Shown here: positions 18,174 to 26,558 of the stretch, one piece after another
How positions within the stretch are numbered: position 1 is the stretch's first letter
How the letters are laid out: every line of letters begins with the position of its first letter
DNA from: Thermoanaerobacterium sp. CMT5567-10
Lineage (GTDB): Bacteria; Bacillota; Thermoanaerobacteria; Thermoanaerobacterales; Thermoanaerobacteraceae
DNA length: 64,000 bases
Assembly: GCF_030534315.2 (NCBI RefSeq)
Contig: NZ_CP130558.2
Coordinates: 2,842,501-2,906,500 of the forward strand
Direction of reading: 5' to 3'
Translations under genes and position numbers: made by a program
The notes under the pieces: model-generated
Seen by the model: only the letters and a program-made list of their open reading frames with translations
The model's database searches: none
Told to the model about the DNA's origin: nothing

Positions 18174-18869
18174 ATGAAACGTAAAAACTCACTATTAATA
18201 TTAACAATAAGTCTTAGTTTGATTATCTGTATTGCATTGGGAATACTAACGAGAAATTCTTATGTAAATAATGTAGATGTTAAGAGACTTCCGGATAAAA
18301 TCAGCAGATACAGGATTGCTTTGGAGGAGGATGGTGGTTGGCTGTCGGAAATATACTTTGATAATAATATTAGAAGCCTTTCTCAATTAAAAGAAAAAGC
18401 AGATGTTATTGTTAAAGTCAAACCTTTAAAAGAAAGAAAACTACTTAATCAGGCCCTGCTTACGAAGGTACAAATTTTAGAAATATATAAAAACGATAAT
18501 TTAAAAAAGGGTGAAAATATCTATATCTACGAGCCGACTTTTTTAGGGAATGATGAAGTCTATATGCCGGATGGCTATATTATGCAGCTTGATGATCAAG
18601 AGTACATTTTCTTTTTAAAAAAATTGAAGGTTCCTAATGGGTATAAATATAAAGGTAAGGAAAAAATTAGCTATATGCCTGTTTCAACTATTTTTGGAAA
18701 ATATACTATTAAAGAAACAAATACATCGATTATATCAGAGGAGAAATTAAAAGAAGGTATATATTTTAGCGAAATAAGGAATATGGATATTGTTACTACA
18801 AATTCGAAAATATTAGAAACTTATCTTAATGTTAAAAGCGACGTAGAAGAAATGATTCGTGGGGGATAA
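18174..18869 (+). CDS. Membrane-anchored protein of unknown function
   Basis: 231 residues. One N-terminal hydrophobic segment (residues 7-25) lacks a clear cleavage site, so the rest is probably anchored outside the cell. The external part is rich in Lys, Glu and Tyr with no cysteines or recognised catalytic motif. It follows the ATPase by 13 bases (weak GAAAGCGGG site) and appears to belong to the same operon. It could be an accessory or immunity-like protein for the transporter, but nothing in the sequence proves this. Confidence 0.5.
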   Translation: MKRKNSLLILTISLSLIICIALGILTRNSYVNNVDVKRLPDKISRYRIALEEDGGWLSEIYFDNNIRSLSQLKEKADVIVKVKPLKERKLLNQALLTKVQILEIYKNDNLKKGENIYIYEPTFLGNDEVYMPDGYIMQLDDQEYIFFLKKLKVPNGYKYKGKEKISYMPVSTIFGKYTIKETNTSIISEEKLKEGIYFSEIRNMDIVTTNSKILETYLNVKSDVEEMIRGG

Positions 18870-18961
18870 ATAATAAACGCCTATAAAAGAGGGAGGCTTT
18901 ACAAAAATAAATAAAATGATTATAATTTTAGGGAAGTAAAATTTAGGAGGAGATGTAGCTG

Positions 18962-19852
18962 ATGCCGAAATTTATGAAGCATCTTAAGATCACAGTAACA
19001 ATATTACTAGTTTTTACAACATTTTTCACCGTCGCATTAGCAGATACAAGTCCAGGTACTCGGTATTTGACTTTTGGACATGATCTTACAAATGACCAGA
19101 GAAATCAGATTCTTAAAGATTTTAATCTAAATGACACAAATGGATTACATATTATAGAAGTTACTAATCAGGAGGAATATAAATATTTAGGTGGTAGTTT
19201 GCCTGCAAATGTTATAGGTTCTAAGGCAATATCATCTTCATTAATCACATTTAAAGAAAAAGGTTCGGGTTTAAACGTAACTACCCATAATATAACATGG
19301 GTTACTAGTGATATGTACAAAAATGCTCTGATAACAGCAGGTGTAGAAGATGCCGATATAAAAGTTTCAGCTCCATATCCTGTTTCAGGAACAGCAGCGC
19401 TTACGGGGATAATCAAAGCTTATGAGGAAGCAACAGGAAAACCTATAAGCGATGATGTCAAGAAGATTGCAAATGAAGAAATGGTTACTACAGGTCAGAT
19501 TGGCGACAAGATTGGTGATAAGGAAAAGGCGGTTGAGCTTTTAAAAAGGCTTAAAGAAGAGATGTCTAAACAGACAGGGAAACTTTCTGATGCAGAGCTT
19601 AGAAGCTTAATACAGAATACTGCAAATAGTCTAGGAATAACTTTGACGCAAGACGAAATAAACAGTCTGGTTTCACTGCTTCGAAAATTACAAAATGCCA
19701 ATATAAATTGGGATAAAGTCAAAAGCGGACTTGACAATCTTACTACATCATTTAAAGACTTTGTAAATAAAAATCCTGAATCAAAATCCGTAATAAAGGT
19801 AATTCTTCAGTTTTTTCAAAATATCATTAATAAACTGTTAAGCTTGCTGTAA
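18962..19852 (+). CDS. Secreted DUF1002 protein
   Basis: 296 residues with a signal peptide (residues 1-27). The middle 'AALTGIIKAYEEATGKPIS' and the following helical region are typical of DUF1002 (B. subtilis YpuA). The C-terminal third is helical with heptad-like leucines. The function of DUF1002 is not established; YpuA belongs to a cell-envelope stress regulon as far as I recall. TAGGAGGAGATG lies before the start. It is the last plus-strand gene of the accessory locus, 92 bases after the anchored protein, and may have its own promoter. Confidence 0.75.
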   Translation: MPKFMKHLKITVTILLVFTTFFTVALADTSPGTRYLTFGHDLTNDQRNQILKDFNLNDTNGLHIIEVTNQEEYKYLGGSLPANVIGSKAISSSLITFKEKGSGLNVTTHNITWVTSDMYKNALITAGVEDADIKVSAPYPVSGTAALTGIIKAYEEATGKPISDDVKKIANEEMVTTGQIGDKIGDKEKAVELLKRLKEEMSKQTGKLSDAELRSLIQNTANSLGITLTQDEINSLVSLLRKLQNANINWDKVKSGLDNLTTSFKDFVNKNPESKSVIKVILQFFQNIINKLLSLL

Positions 19853-19861
19853 ATATTGATT

Positions 19862-19900
19862 AAAGTAAAGTAAGGATGATGACCATCCTTATTTTACTTT
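19862..19900. terminator. Bidirectional terminator between the DUF1002 and M48 genes
   Basis: 17-bp stem with one mismatch: AAAGTAAA-G-TAAGGATG pairs with CATCCTTA-T-TTTACTTT around a five-base loop. A and T runs at both sides suit the two converging genes. Confidence 0.75.
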
Positions 19901-21125
19901 ATAGCTTTGACTTTTCAATGGCTCTTATTCTATTTATGGCGCTTGGGTGTGTGTAAGAAAACCACTCTATAAATTTTGGTGGTTCAATGTCAGACAAGCT
20001 TTTTTCTGCAAGGTCAACTTGAAGCTTAATGACTACATCTTTATCATGCAGGTATTGAACTGAAAGCAGATCTGCCTGCCTTTCCATTTGACGAGAGATA
20101 TAATTTTGAATTGGATTTGTATCAAAGTTAATCAAAAGCAAAAATAGATAAAGCAAGGATATGACAAATGGTCCGTACTTGATGCTGTGTGTTTGTACTA
20201 CACTTGTTTTTAATAAAATGTTAAATATGAAAAACATTATGAAAATTCCTATTGAGCCCATTAAGATGCTTTTTAAAACGTGATTTTCTTTCCAGTGAGC
20301 GGCTTCATGGGCTATTACAGCTTTTATCTCATCTTGAGGATATTTTTTCAATAATGTATCATAAAGAACGATCTTGCTTGTGCTGCCAAAACCGTAGAAA
20401 TATGCATTTGCTAGTGTAGTCCTCCTGCTAGCATCCATTTCTTCAACTCTGTCTATTTTTATTCCTGCGTTTTTTGATACATCATTTACCATATTTAAAA
20501 TAACAGGGTCAGTAACAGGTGTAAATTTATTAAACATAGGAGCGATAAATGATGGCCATATAAAATTTTGCAAAAAAAGCATGGCTGTAAGAAAGATAGA
20601 TGCTAATATCCACCATGTTCTGTGATATTTATTTATCGCAAAGAATAATAATATTATTCCGATTCCAGATAGTACAATGTCGATGGCTGAGCTTTTTATA
20701 TAGTCTATCCACCAAGATTGAAGTGTTTGTACTGAGAATCCCCATTTTACCTGTAGCTTAAATGAATACAAACTGAAAGGCAATGATAAAACTTTTAAGA
20801 TCGCCCACAATACAATGAAGAACATGAAGATGCCTACATAGTAATTTCCTCCGCTAAGTCTTTCACACGTTTTTGAAAGCCGCAAAGCAAATCCTCCAAA
20901 GACGAACCATAATAGAAATATTAATTGGACTAAAAATGAAGTGATATTTATTATTCTATTTGCTTTGTGATATGGTATAGATTTTTCTACTGTGTAATGA
21001 GAAAAAAACTTGTAAACATCAGGGGAAACAGTGTTTGGTGATAATGTGTAATATATGTATAATGAAGAAGACAACAATGCTATAAAAGTTAGCAAAAACC
21101 ATATTTTGTTAAACTTTACGCTCAA
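19899..21125 (-). CDS. M48 family (Ste24/CAAX-type) membrane metalloprotease
   Basis: 408 residues with a hydrophobic N-terminal half (about four spans), the zinc motif HEAAH at residues 273-277, two further spans, and a distal glutamate in 'SRQMERQAD' as third ligand. This is the layout of Ste24-like peptidases. In bacteria they act in membrane protein quality control; the substrate here is unknown. The start is a TTG, giving 'MSVKFNKIW', after GGGATGAG. It converges with the DUF1002 gene and is divergent from the radical SAM gene. Confidence 0.85.
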   Translation of the reverse strand: MSVKFNKIWFLLTFIALLSSSLYIYYTLSPNTVSPDVYKFFSHYTVEKSIPYHKANRIINITSFLVQLIFLLWFVFGGFALRLSKTCERLSGGNYYVGIFMFFIVLWAILKVLSLPFSLYSFKLQVKWGFSVQTLQSWWIDYIKSSAIDIVLSGIGIILLFFAINKYHRTWWILASIFLTAMLFLQNFIWPSFIAPMFNKFTPVTDPVILNMVNDVSKNAGIKIDRVEEMDASRRTTLANAYFYGFGSTSKIVLYDTLLKKYPQDEIKAVIAHEAAHWKENHVLKSILMGSIGIFIMFFIFNILLKTSVVQTHSIKYGPFVISLLYLFLLLINFDTNPIQNYISRQMERQADLLSVQYLHDKDVVIKLQVDLAEKSLSDIEPPKFIEWFSYTHPSAINRIRAIEKSKL

Positions 21126-21259
21126 TATTATCTCATCCCTTCTTCAAAAATTACTATGAATATATTATATTATATGCGTATCGAAAATTAAATTATTTAT
21201 TGCTTTATTTTGATTTTACTATGCTATAATTATATTAGATTATTTCTAGGGGTGTAGAA

Positions 21260-22939
21260 ATGAAGACATTATTAGTTGGGCTAAATGCTAAATACTATCA
21301 TACAAATTTGGCCATAAGAAATATCAAGTGGTACTGTAAGCCAATGGAGATAGAGATATTAGAAATGACAATAAATGATGACACTGATTATGTATTATAT
21401 GAAATATTAAAAAAGATGCCTGATGTGGTTGGCTTTTCATGCTATATATGGAACATAGAAAAGGTTTTAAAGCTATGTGAATATATAAAAAAAGTAAAAA
21501 AAGAAATAGTCATAGTTCTCGGTGGGCCGGAAGCATCCTACGATGCAGAAAACTTGCTAAAAATTAGTCAAATAGATTTTATTGTCTTAGGTGAGGGTGA
21601 AATAACTTTTAAAGAACTTTTAGCAAGGTTTTGTACGGGAGGAAATATAGATGACTTGGATGGCATAGCTTATAGGACCAATGAAAGTATAATAGTGAAG
21701 GCAAAAGCTGATTATGTTAATTTAGACGATATTCCATTTCCTTACTCTGATGAAGAAATTTCAGATAGACTTGTATACTATGAGACGTCAAGGGGATGCC
21801 CTTTTAGATGTTCATATTGTCTGTCATCGCTTGACAATAAACTGAGATATGCAACCATTGAAAAAGTAAAAGCTGACTTGAATGAATTATCAAAAATGGG
21901 TGCAAAGATTGTAAAGCTTATTGATAGGTCTTTTGATAGCAATATAAAGAGGGCGATAGAGATACTGAACATAATAAGAGGATTGAAAGGCGATACAGTA
22001 TTTCACTGTGAAGTTAATCCCGAATTAATCAATAAAGAGTTTATAGACAGCTTAAAAGGCATAGAAGATAGAATTCAATTTGAAGTCGGCATTCAAACGA
22101 CAAACAAAAGCACGCTTATAAAAGTATCTAGAAATCCAGACGTGGAGAGTGCGCTGAACGGTATAAAGCTTATTGTGGACGCCGGTATAAAGGTACATGT
22201 GGATTTGATTGCGGGACTGCCAGGTGACAGCTTTAAATCAGTTGCGAATTCATTTAATGATGTTTACAAATTAAATCCAGATGAGATTCAGTTGGGATTT
22301 TTAAAGCTTTTAAAAGGAACGGATTTAAGAAAAAATGCAGATAAATACTGTATAGAATTTAGAAGTGATGCACCATATGAGGTTCTAAAGACAAGTACAA
22401 TGTCGTATTACGAACTTTACAAACTAAAAAGTATAGCTTTTTTGGTAGATAAGTATTACAACTCTGGAAGGTTTAATAAAACATTAAATTTCTTATTAAG
22501 CTTTTATGATGGACCTTTTGACTTATATAAATCGATGTACGATTATTGGGAGAGTTACAATTTATTTAGCAGAAGACATTCTTTAAATGATTTATTTGAC
22601 ATAATGTACAAATTCGCTGTTTCTAAAAGAATAGATTCTGAACTGTTAGGGGACTATTTGCGATATGATTACATGTACTCAACAAACAATAAAGCTTATC
22701 CGGATTGTTTAAAAGATTTGCATCAGAAAATACCTGACAATGTAAAATCGCTATTACACAATGATGAATGGTTGCAAAATAATTTGCCTTTGGCGAAAAA
22801 TATGTCCAGCGCAGAGAAAGGCAAAAATATTTCAATAGGGTTTTTTAAACATGATATTTTGGGAGAGAGTAATAAAAGCGTATATATTGTTTTTTTGCAT
22901 TTGAAAGGCAGGACCTATTGTGCAAAAATTTATGTTTAA
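21260..22939 (+). CDS. B12-binding-domain radical SAM protein (DUF4080 family)
   Basis: 559 residues. An N-terminal cobalamin-binding Rossmann-type domain (about 1-125, with 'VLGGPEAS' and 'LGEGEITF') is followed by a radical SAM core with the cluster motif Cys180-x3-Cys184-x2-Cys187. A C-terminal DUF4080-type helical domain fills about 370-559. Such enzymes carry out methylations or other radical chemistry on an unidentified substrate. The gene is divergent from the M48 protease. The glycerophosphodiesterase start lies just after its end, so they may be co-transcribed. Family is sure, function is not. Confidence 0.85.
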   Translation: MKTLLVGLNAKYYHTNLAIRNIKWYCKPMEIEILEMTINDDTDYVLYEILKKMPDVVGFSCYIWNIEKVLKLCEYIKKVKKEIVIVLGGPEASYDAENLLKISQIDFIVLGEGEITFKELLARFCTGGNIDDLDGIAYRTNESIIVKAKADYVNLDDIPFPYSDEEISDRLVYYETSRGCPFRCSYCLSSLDNKLRYATIEKVKADLNELSKMGAKIVKLIDRSFDSNIKRAIEILNIIRGLKGDTVFHCEVNPELINKEFIDSLKGIEDRIQFEVGIQTTNKSTLIKVSRNPDVESALNGIKLIVDAGIKVHVDLIAGLPGDSFKSVANSFNDVYKLNPDEIQLGFLKLLKGTDLRKNADKYCIEFRSDAPYEVLKTSTMSYYELYKLKSIAFLVDKYYNSGRFNKTLNFLLSFYDGPFDLYKSMYDYWESYNLFSRRHSLNDLFDIMYKFAVSKRIDSELLGDYLRYDYMYSTNNKAYPDCLKDLHQKIPDNVKSLLHNDEWLQNNLPLAKNMSSAEKGKNISIGFFKHDILGESNKSVYIVFLHLKGRTYCAKIYV

Positions 22940-22952
22940 GGAGATTGATATT

Positions 22953-23687
22953 ATGCCTAAAACACTAGTCATAGCCCATCGCGGTGATTCCAAGAATGCA
23001 CCAGAAAATACATTGTCGGCTTTCAAAAGAGCTGTTGAGATCAGCTCAGATGGCATTGAGCTTGACGTGCAACTTTGCAAAGATGGTCATTTGGTTGTAA
23101 TACATGATGAGAGAGTTGATAGAACTACTGATGGAATAGGATATGTCAAAGATTATACGCTAAGTGAATTAAAAAGATTAAGTGCAGGGATAAAGTTCAG
23201 CAAAAGGTTTGCTAGTGAAAAGATTCCTACTCTGCCAGAGGTTTTTGAACTTTTAAAAAATAAGGATGTTTTATTGAATATAGAGATAAAAAGCGGTATA
23301 ATCTTGTACACTGGGCTTGAAGAAAAATTAGTGAATTGTATATTTGATTACGATTTTGAGGATAGAGTAATTATATCATCCTTCAATCATTACAGTGTTA
23401 AGACTGTGAAAGAGATTGAGCCAAGACTAAATATAGGTCTTTTATATGAATGCGGTCTTGTGGAACCATGGCATATAGCAAATAGGATTCATGCTTATTC
23501 ACTTCATCCCTTTTACATTAATATAATACCTGAGGTTGTGAAAGGTTGCAAATCAAATAATGTTAAACTATTTCCTTGGACAGTCGATAGTGCAGAGTCA
23601 ATGGAGAAAATGTTAAGATTTGGTGTTGATGGAATCATTACAAATGATCCACTTAAACTTATAGACTTAAAAAAAGTGATAAATTAA
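22953..23687 (+). CDS. Glycerophosphodiester phosphodiesterase
   Basis: 244 residues, a single GDPD TIM barrel. The active site is visible in 'HRGDSKNAPENT', 'ELDVQLCKDGHLVVIHD' and 'EIKSG'. It hydrolyses glycerophosphodiesters to glycerol-3-phosphate and an alcohol. Without a signal peptide it is probably cytoplasmic. The frame is open from 22920 inside the previous gene, but AAGGAG at 22938-22943 indicates ATG 22953, which also gives the usual N-terminus 'MPKTLVIAHRG'. Confidence 0.9.
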   Translation: MPKTLVIAHRGDSKNAPENTLSAFKRAVEISSDGIELDVQLCKDGHLVVIHDERVDRTTDGIGYVKDYTLSELKRLSAGIKFSKRFASEKIPTLPEVFELLKNKDVLLNIEIKSGIILYTGLEEKLVNCIFDYDFEDRVIISSFNHYSVKTVKEIEPRLNIGLLYECGLVEPWHIANRIHAYSLHPFYINIIPEVVKGCKSNNVKLFPWTVDSAESMEKMLRFGVDGIITNDPLKLIDLKKVIN

Positions 23688-23699
23688 GTCTTATATTTT

Positions 23700-23735
23700 C
23701 ACGATAGGGGGTTACTACACGATAGGGGGTTACTA
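23700..23735 (+). repeat. Tandem duplication of an 18-bp segment containing the ribosome-binding site
   Basis: CACGATAGGGGGTTACTA occurs twice head to tail (23700-23717 and 23718-23735), ending directly before the ATG at 23737. Each copy has the same AGGGGG ribosome-binding core, so the gene has two in tandem. Confidence 0.9.
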
Positions 23736-23736
23736 T

Positions 23737-24387
23737 ATGAAGCAAAATAAGTGGATGAAAGACATGACATTTAAAGAAAAAGTAGAGTACATATGGGATT
23801 ATTATAAGATACACATAATTGTTGGTGCTGTTGTAATTGCAATAACAGCATCATTTGTCAATTCAATTATAACAAACAAAGATTATGTTTTTGATTTTTC
23901 ATTAATAGGCACGTCAATAAACTTTGATAAAGAGATGAGCTTCCAAAGTACTGTAACTAGGGAGTTGCTAGGTACAGATAAGGGTAAGAAACAAGCATTA
24001 GTTGAATTTTATATGTTAACAAAAGGTAGTGATGGGAAATATCAACTTGATCCCACATCTGTACAGAAACTTATGGTAAAAATATCTGCGCAGGAAGTTA
24101 ATGTCATAGCACTTGACAAGGATAATTTTAATGTATTAGCAAAGCAAGGTGCATTTATAAATCTTGATTCTATAAAAGAATTGGATTTAAGCGGTTTTAA
24201 AACAGAAAGATTGTCTTCTTCAAAAGATGTTAAGGCTGGTACGTACGGAATTGATTTAAATAAGGAAAACAAGTATCTTGATGAAATAGGATATGATTAC
24301 CGCGACAAAGTAATAGCGATTGTGTCTAATTCACAGAACAAAGATTTATCAATTAAATTCCTTAAATGGATTCTTGATATGAAGTAG
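23737..24387 (+). CDS. Membrane-anchored protein of unknown function
   Basis: 216 residues. A charged N-terminus ('EKVEYIWDYYKIH') precedes one membrane helix ('IIVGAVVIAITASFVNSII', about 28-46) and an external domain of about 170 residues. That domain has alternating strands and helices reminiscent of small substrate-binding folds; no motif names it. Similar short proteins are common in Firmicutes without known function. The start is fixed by the duplicated AGGGGG site. The nearest neighbours (phosphodiesterase and macrodomain) give no clear clue. Confidence 0.6.
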   Translation: MKQNKWMKDMTFKEKVEYIWDYYKIHIIVGAVVIAITASFVNSIITNKDYVFDFSLIGTSINFDKEMSFQSTVTRELLGTDKGKKQALVEFYMLTKGSDGKYQLDPTSVQKLMVKISAQEVNVIALDKDNFNVLAKQGAFINLDSIKELDLSGFKTERLSSSKDVKAGTYGIDLNKENKYLDEIGYDYRDKVIAIVSNSQNKDLSIKFLKWILDMK

Positions 24388-24454
24388 TTTTTCATGTATA
24401 CTATGATTGTGATTTTCAAAACTTGCTTATGGTGAATTTTGACGAGGTGATAAT

Positions 24455-24976
24455 GTGAAAGAAAAAATAAAGCTTTTAAAAGGAGATATAACAGAGCAAG
24501 AAGTCGATGCAATTGTAAATGCCGCAAATTCCGGACTTCTAGGTGGCGGTGGGGTTGATGGTGCTATACATAGAGCAGGTGGAAAAGTAATTGAGGAAGA
24601 GTGTAAAGAAATCAGAGAGAGAGAAGGGGGATGTCCTACAGGAAAAGCAGTAATAACGCATGGCGGTAATCTAAAAGCAAGCTACGTGATACATGCGGTT
24701 GGCCCTATATGGAAAGATGGAAATAGTGACGAAGACAACTTATTAGCAAGTGCATACATAGAAAGCTTAAAGATAGCAGACAAGAACAATTTAAAGACGA
24801 TAGCATTTCCGTCTATTAGTACTGGAGCATATGGTTTTCCAGTTGATAGAGCTGCAAAGATAGCACTGAGGGCTGTATCAGATTATCTTGATAAAAGTGA
24901 CATAAAAGAAGTGAGATTTGTATTATTTAGCGACCATGACTACGATATTTATTCAAAGGCATATGATGAATTATAG
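24455..24976 (+). CDS. Macrodomain protein (ADP-ribose / O-acetyl-ADP-ribose hydrolase type)
   Basis: 173 residues, a stand-alone macrodomain of the YmdB/MacroD type. Loop 1 reads '[19 protein letters not shown]', with 'GPIWKDG' and the second loop '[12 protein letters not shown]'. It removes ADP-ribose or deacetylates O-acetyl-ADP-ribose. The start is GTG at 24455 after GAGGTGA; an overlapping ATG at 24453 runs straight into TGA. Convergent with uppP. Confidence 0.92.
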   Translation: MKEKIKLLKGDITEQEVDAIVNAANSGLLGGGGVDGAIHRAGGKVIEEECKEIREREGGCPTGKAVITHGGNLKASYVIHAVGPIWKDGNSDEDNLLASAYIESLKIADKNNLKTIAFPSISTGAYGFPVDRAAKIALRAVSDYLDKSDIKEVRFVLFSDHDYDIYSKAYDEL

Positions 24977-24987
24977 GTAAAATAAAA

Positions 24988-25010
24988 AGCAGACCAAATA
25001 TTGGCCTGCT
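24988..25010. terminator. Hairpin between macrodomain gene and uppP
   Basis: AGCAGACCAA / TTGGCCTGCT pair over ten positions with one mismatch and an ATA loop. The flanks are A+T-rich without a strong T run, so it is a probable two-way terminator for converging genes. Confidence 0.5.
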
Positions 25011-25025
25011 AATAATAAATCTTTA

Positions 25026-25832
25026 TTATTTAACTACGTTCGTTAAGACAAGTCCTATCATGATAATTCCGACAATCAACCTGTAATAAGCAAAAGGTCT
25101 CAACGGATGGCTTTTAAGGTAAGAAAGAAACTTATCAACGACTATCAGTGCGACTATAAATGACATTATAAAACCTACTGCCAATGCTTCCCACTCTAAC
25201 GCAGTCATTGAAGCAATTCCTTTATGAAGAGAGACGGCTGTTGCGCCAAACATCGTTGGTATTGCTAAGAAGAAAGAAAATTCAGCGGCTGCTTTCACGG
25301 ATAGACCAGCCATCATTCCACCCATTATTGTTGAAGCTGACCTTGACATACCTGGGAAAAGCGACATACACTGTGCAACACCGATCCAAAAAGATTTTTT
25401 GGTGCTTACTTTGTCCATATCATCAATCTTATAATTAGAAAAGGCATTTTCAACAATTAGCATCATTATTGCACCTATTACAAGTGCTATTGATACAGTA
25501 AAAGATGAAAACAAGTGTTTATCAATAAAATCATTCAGAAGAAGACCTAAAATTGCAGATGGTATAAAAGCGACGACAATCTTAAACCATAATCTAAATC
25601 CCCATTTGTTTGGAGCCAGATTTTTAAGAGAATTCCATATTTTTTCTCTGTAGTAATAGACGATGGCCAGAATAGCGCCAAGCTGTATTACTACTTCAAA
25701 CATTGTGGCATATGCACCTCTAAAATTTAATAAGTCACCTACTATTATGAGGTGTCCTGTGGATGAAACAGGTAAAAACTCAGTTAAACCTTCCACGATA
25801 CCAAGTATAAATGCTTTAACCAAAAGAACCAT
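25026..25832 (-). CDS. uppP: Undecaprenyl-diphosphatase UppP (BacA)
   Basis: 268 residues with about eight membrane helices. Active-site stretches 'GLTEFLPVSSTGH' and 'GMSRSAST' are present. It dephosphorylates undecaprenyl diphosphate to recycle the lipid carrier of peptidoglycan synthesis and can confer bacitracin tolerance. The frame opens at 25868, but AAGGAG just upstream of the ATG at 25832 gives the standard start 'MVLLVKAFILG'. A promoter is visible upstream. Confidence 0.93.
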   Translation of the reverse strand: MVLLVKAFILGIVEGLTEFLPVSSTGHLIIVGDLLNFRGAYATMFEVVIQLGAILAIVYYYREKIWNSLKNLAPNKWGFRLWFKIVVAFIPSAILGLLLNDFIDKHLFSSFTVSIALVIGAIMMLIVENAFSNYKIDDMDKVSTKKSFWIGVAQCMSLFPGMSRSASTIMGGMMAGLSVKAAAEFSFFLAIPTMFGATAVSLHKGIASMTALEWEALAVGFIMSFIVALIVVDKFLSYLKSHPLRPFAYYRLIVGIIMIGLVLTNVVK

Positions 25833-25874
25833 AAAGTACCGACTCCTTACCATTAATATGTTAAACACTATTTA

Positions 25875-25903
25875 ATTTTATATTAATATTGTTTATAATT
25901 CAA
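25875..25903 (-). promoter_or_regulatory. Promoter of uppP
   Basis: Read on the minus strand: TTGAAT (25903-25898), 17 bases, TAAAAT (25880-25875), about 43 bases before the start codon. Confidence 0.55.
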
Positions 25904-25975
25904 CATATCTTTTAGTGTTTTAATCTTTTTTTAATGTGATATAATAGGTGTATAAATATGTGGTGAGGTGATTTT

Positions 25976-26248
25976 GTGCTTTTACCGGGATTTTCTTCAT
26001 TTGCAATCGGCATCATAATAATTGCATTTATAGTTTGGCTTTTTGGAAAATCAGTTAAAATATTATTTAAATTTGTACTAAATTCTATAATAGGTTATGT
26101 ATTTCTCTTAATTTTCAATTTTTTTGGTTCTATTTTTGGTCTGACATTGCAGATTAATCTTATAAACGCTTTTATAGCAGGTGTCTTTGGAATACCAGGT
26201 ATAGTTGTTTTACTTGCTTTAAAGTATATATTTAAGATTATCATATGA
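25976..26248 (+). CDS. bofA: BofA-family protein (pro-sigma-K processing regulator type)
   Basis: 90 residues, almost entirely hydrophobic with two or three membrane segments and the C-terminal 'NAFIAGVFGIPGIVVLLALK' typical of BofA. In Bacillus BofA holds the SpoIVFB protease inactive in the forespore membrane. The start is GTG at 25976 after GAGGTGA. The spore-protein gene follows, which agrees with a sporulation role. A terminator lies directly after it. Confidence 0.8.
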   Translation: MLLPGFSSFAIGIIIIAFIVWLFGKSVKILFKFVLNSIIGYVFLLIFNFFGSIFGLTLQINLINAFIAGVFGIPGIVVLLALKYIFKIII

Positions 26249-26271
26249 ACCCTATTGGGTTTATTTTTTTA
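26248..26271 (+). terminator. Terminator after bofA
   Basis: AACCC-TATT-GGGTT stem-loop followed by TTATTTTTTT. Confidence 0.7.
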
Positions 26272-26332
26272 TGTTTAATATTGTTGTTTTAATATGGAAT
26301 AATAATAGTAAATATGAATGGAGGTATAAAAT

Positions 26333-26533
26333 ATGGATATAAGAAGGATAGTTCTTGATAATTTAAAAAATCGCTCAAAGGATGAAATAAAAGGCTTTAT
26401 ACAGGATGCTGTAGATACTAAGGAAGAAAATGCAATTCCCGGTCTAGGCATAATATTTGAAGCAGCATGGGAAAAAATGAACGATGCAGAGAAAAACAAT
26501 ATGATGGATTATGTCATGAGAGGAATATCATAA
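26333..26533 (+). CDS. sspI: Small acid-soluble spore protein SspI
   Basis: 66 residues. Layout and sequence follow the SspI family: '[13 protein letters not shown]' start, 'IQDAV', then '[13 protein letters not shown]' and a helical end. It is a minor spore-core protein made late in sporulation. TGGAGG lies well placed before the ATG. A terminator follows immediately. Presence of this gene marks the organism as an endospore former. Confidence 0.85.
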   Translation: MDIRRIVLDNLKNRSKDEIKGFIQDAVDTKEENAIPGLGIIFEAAWEKMNDAEKNNMMDYVMRGIS

Positions 26534-26556
26534 AAGGGTATCTTAAGGTACCCTTT
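26533..26556. terminator. Bidirectional terminator after sspI
   Basis: AAAGGGTA / TACCCTTT stem (26533-26540 with 26549-26556), eight-base loop, flanked by A and T runs, between converging genes. Confidence 0.75.
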
Positions 26557-26558
26557 AT

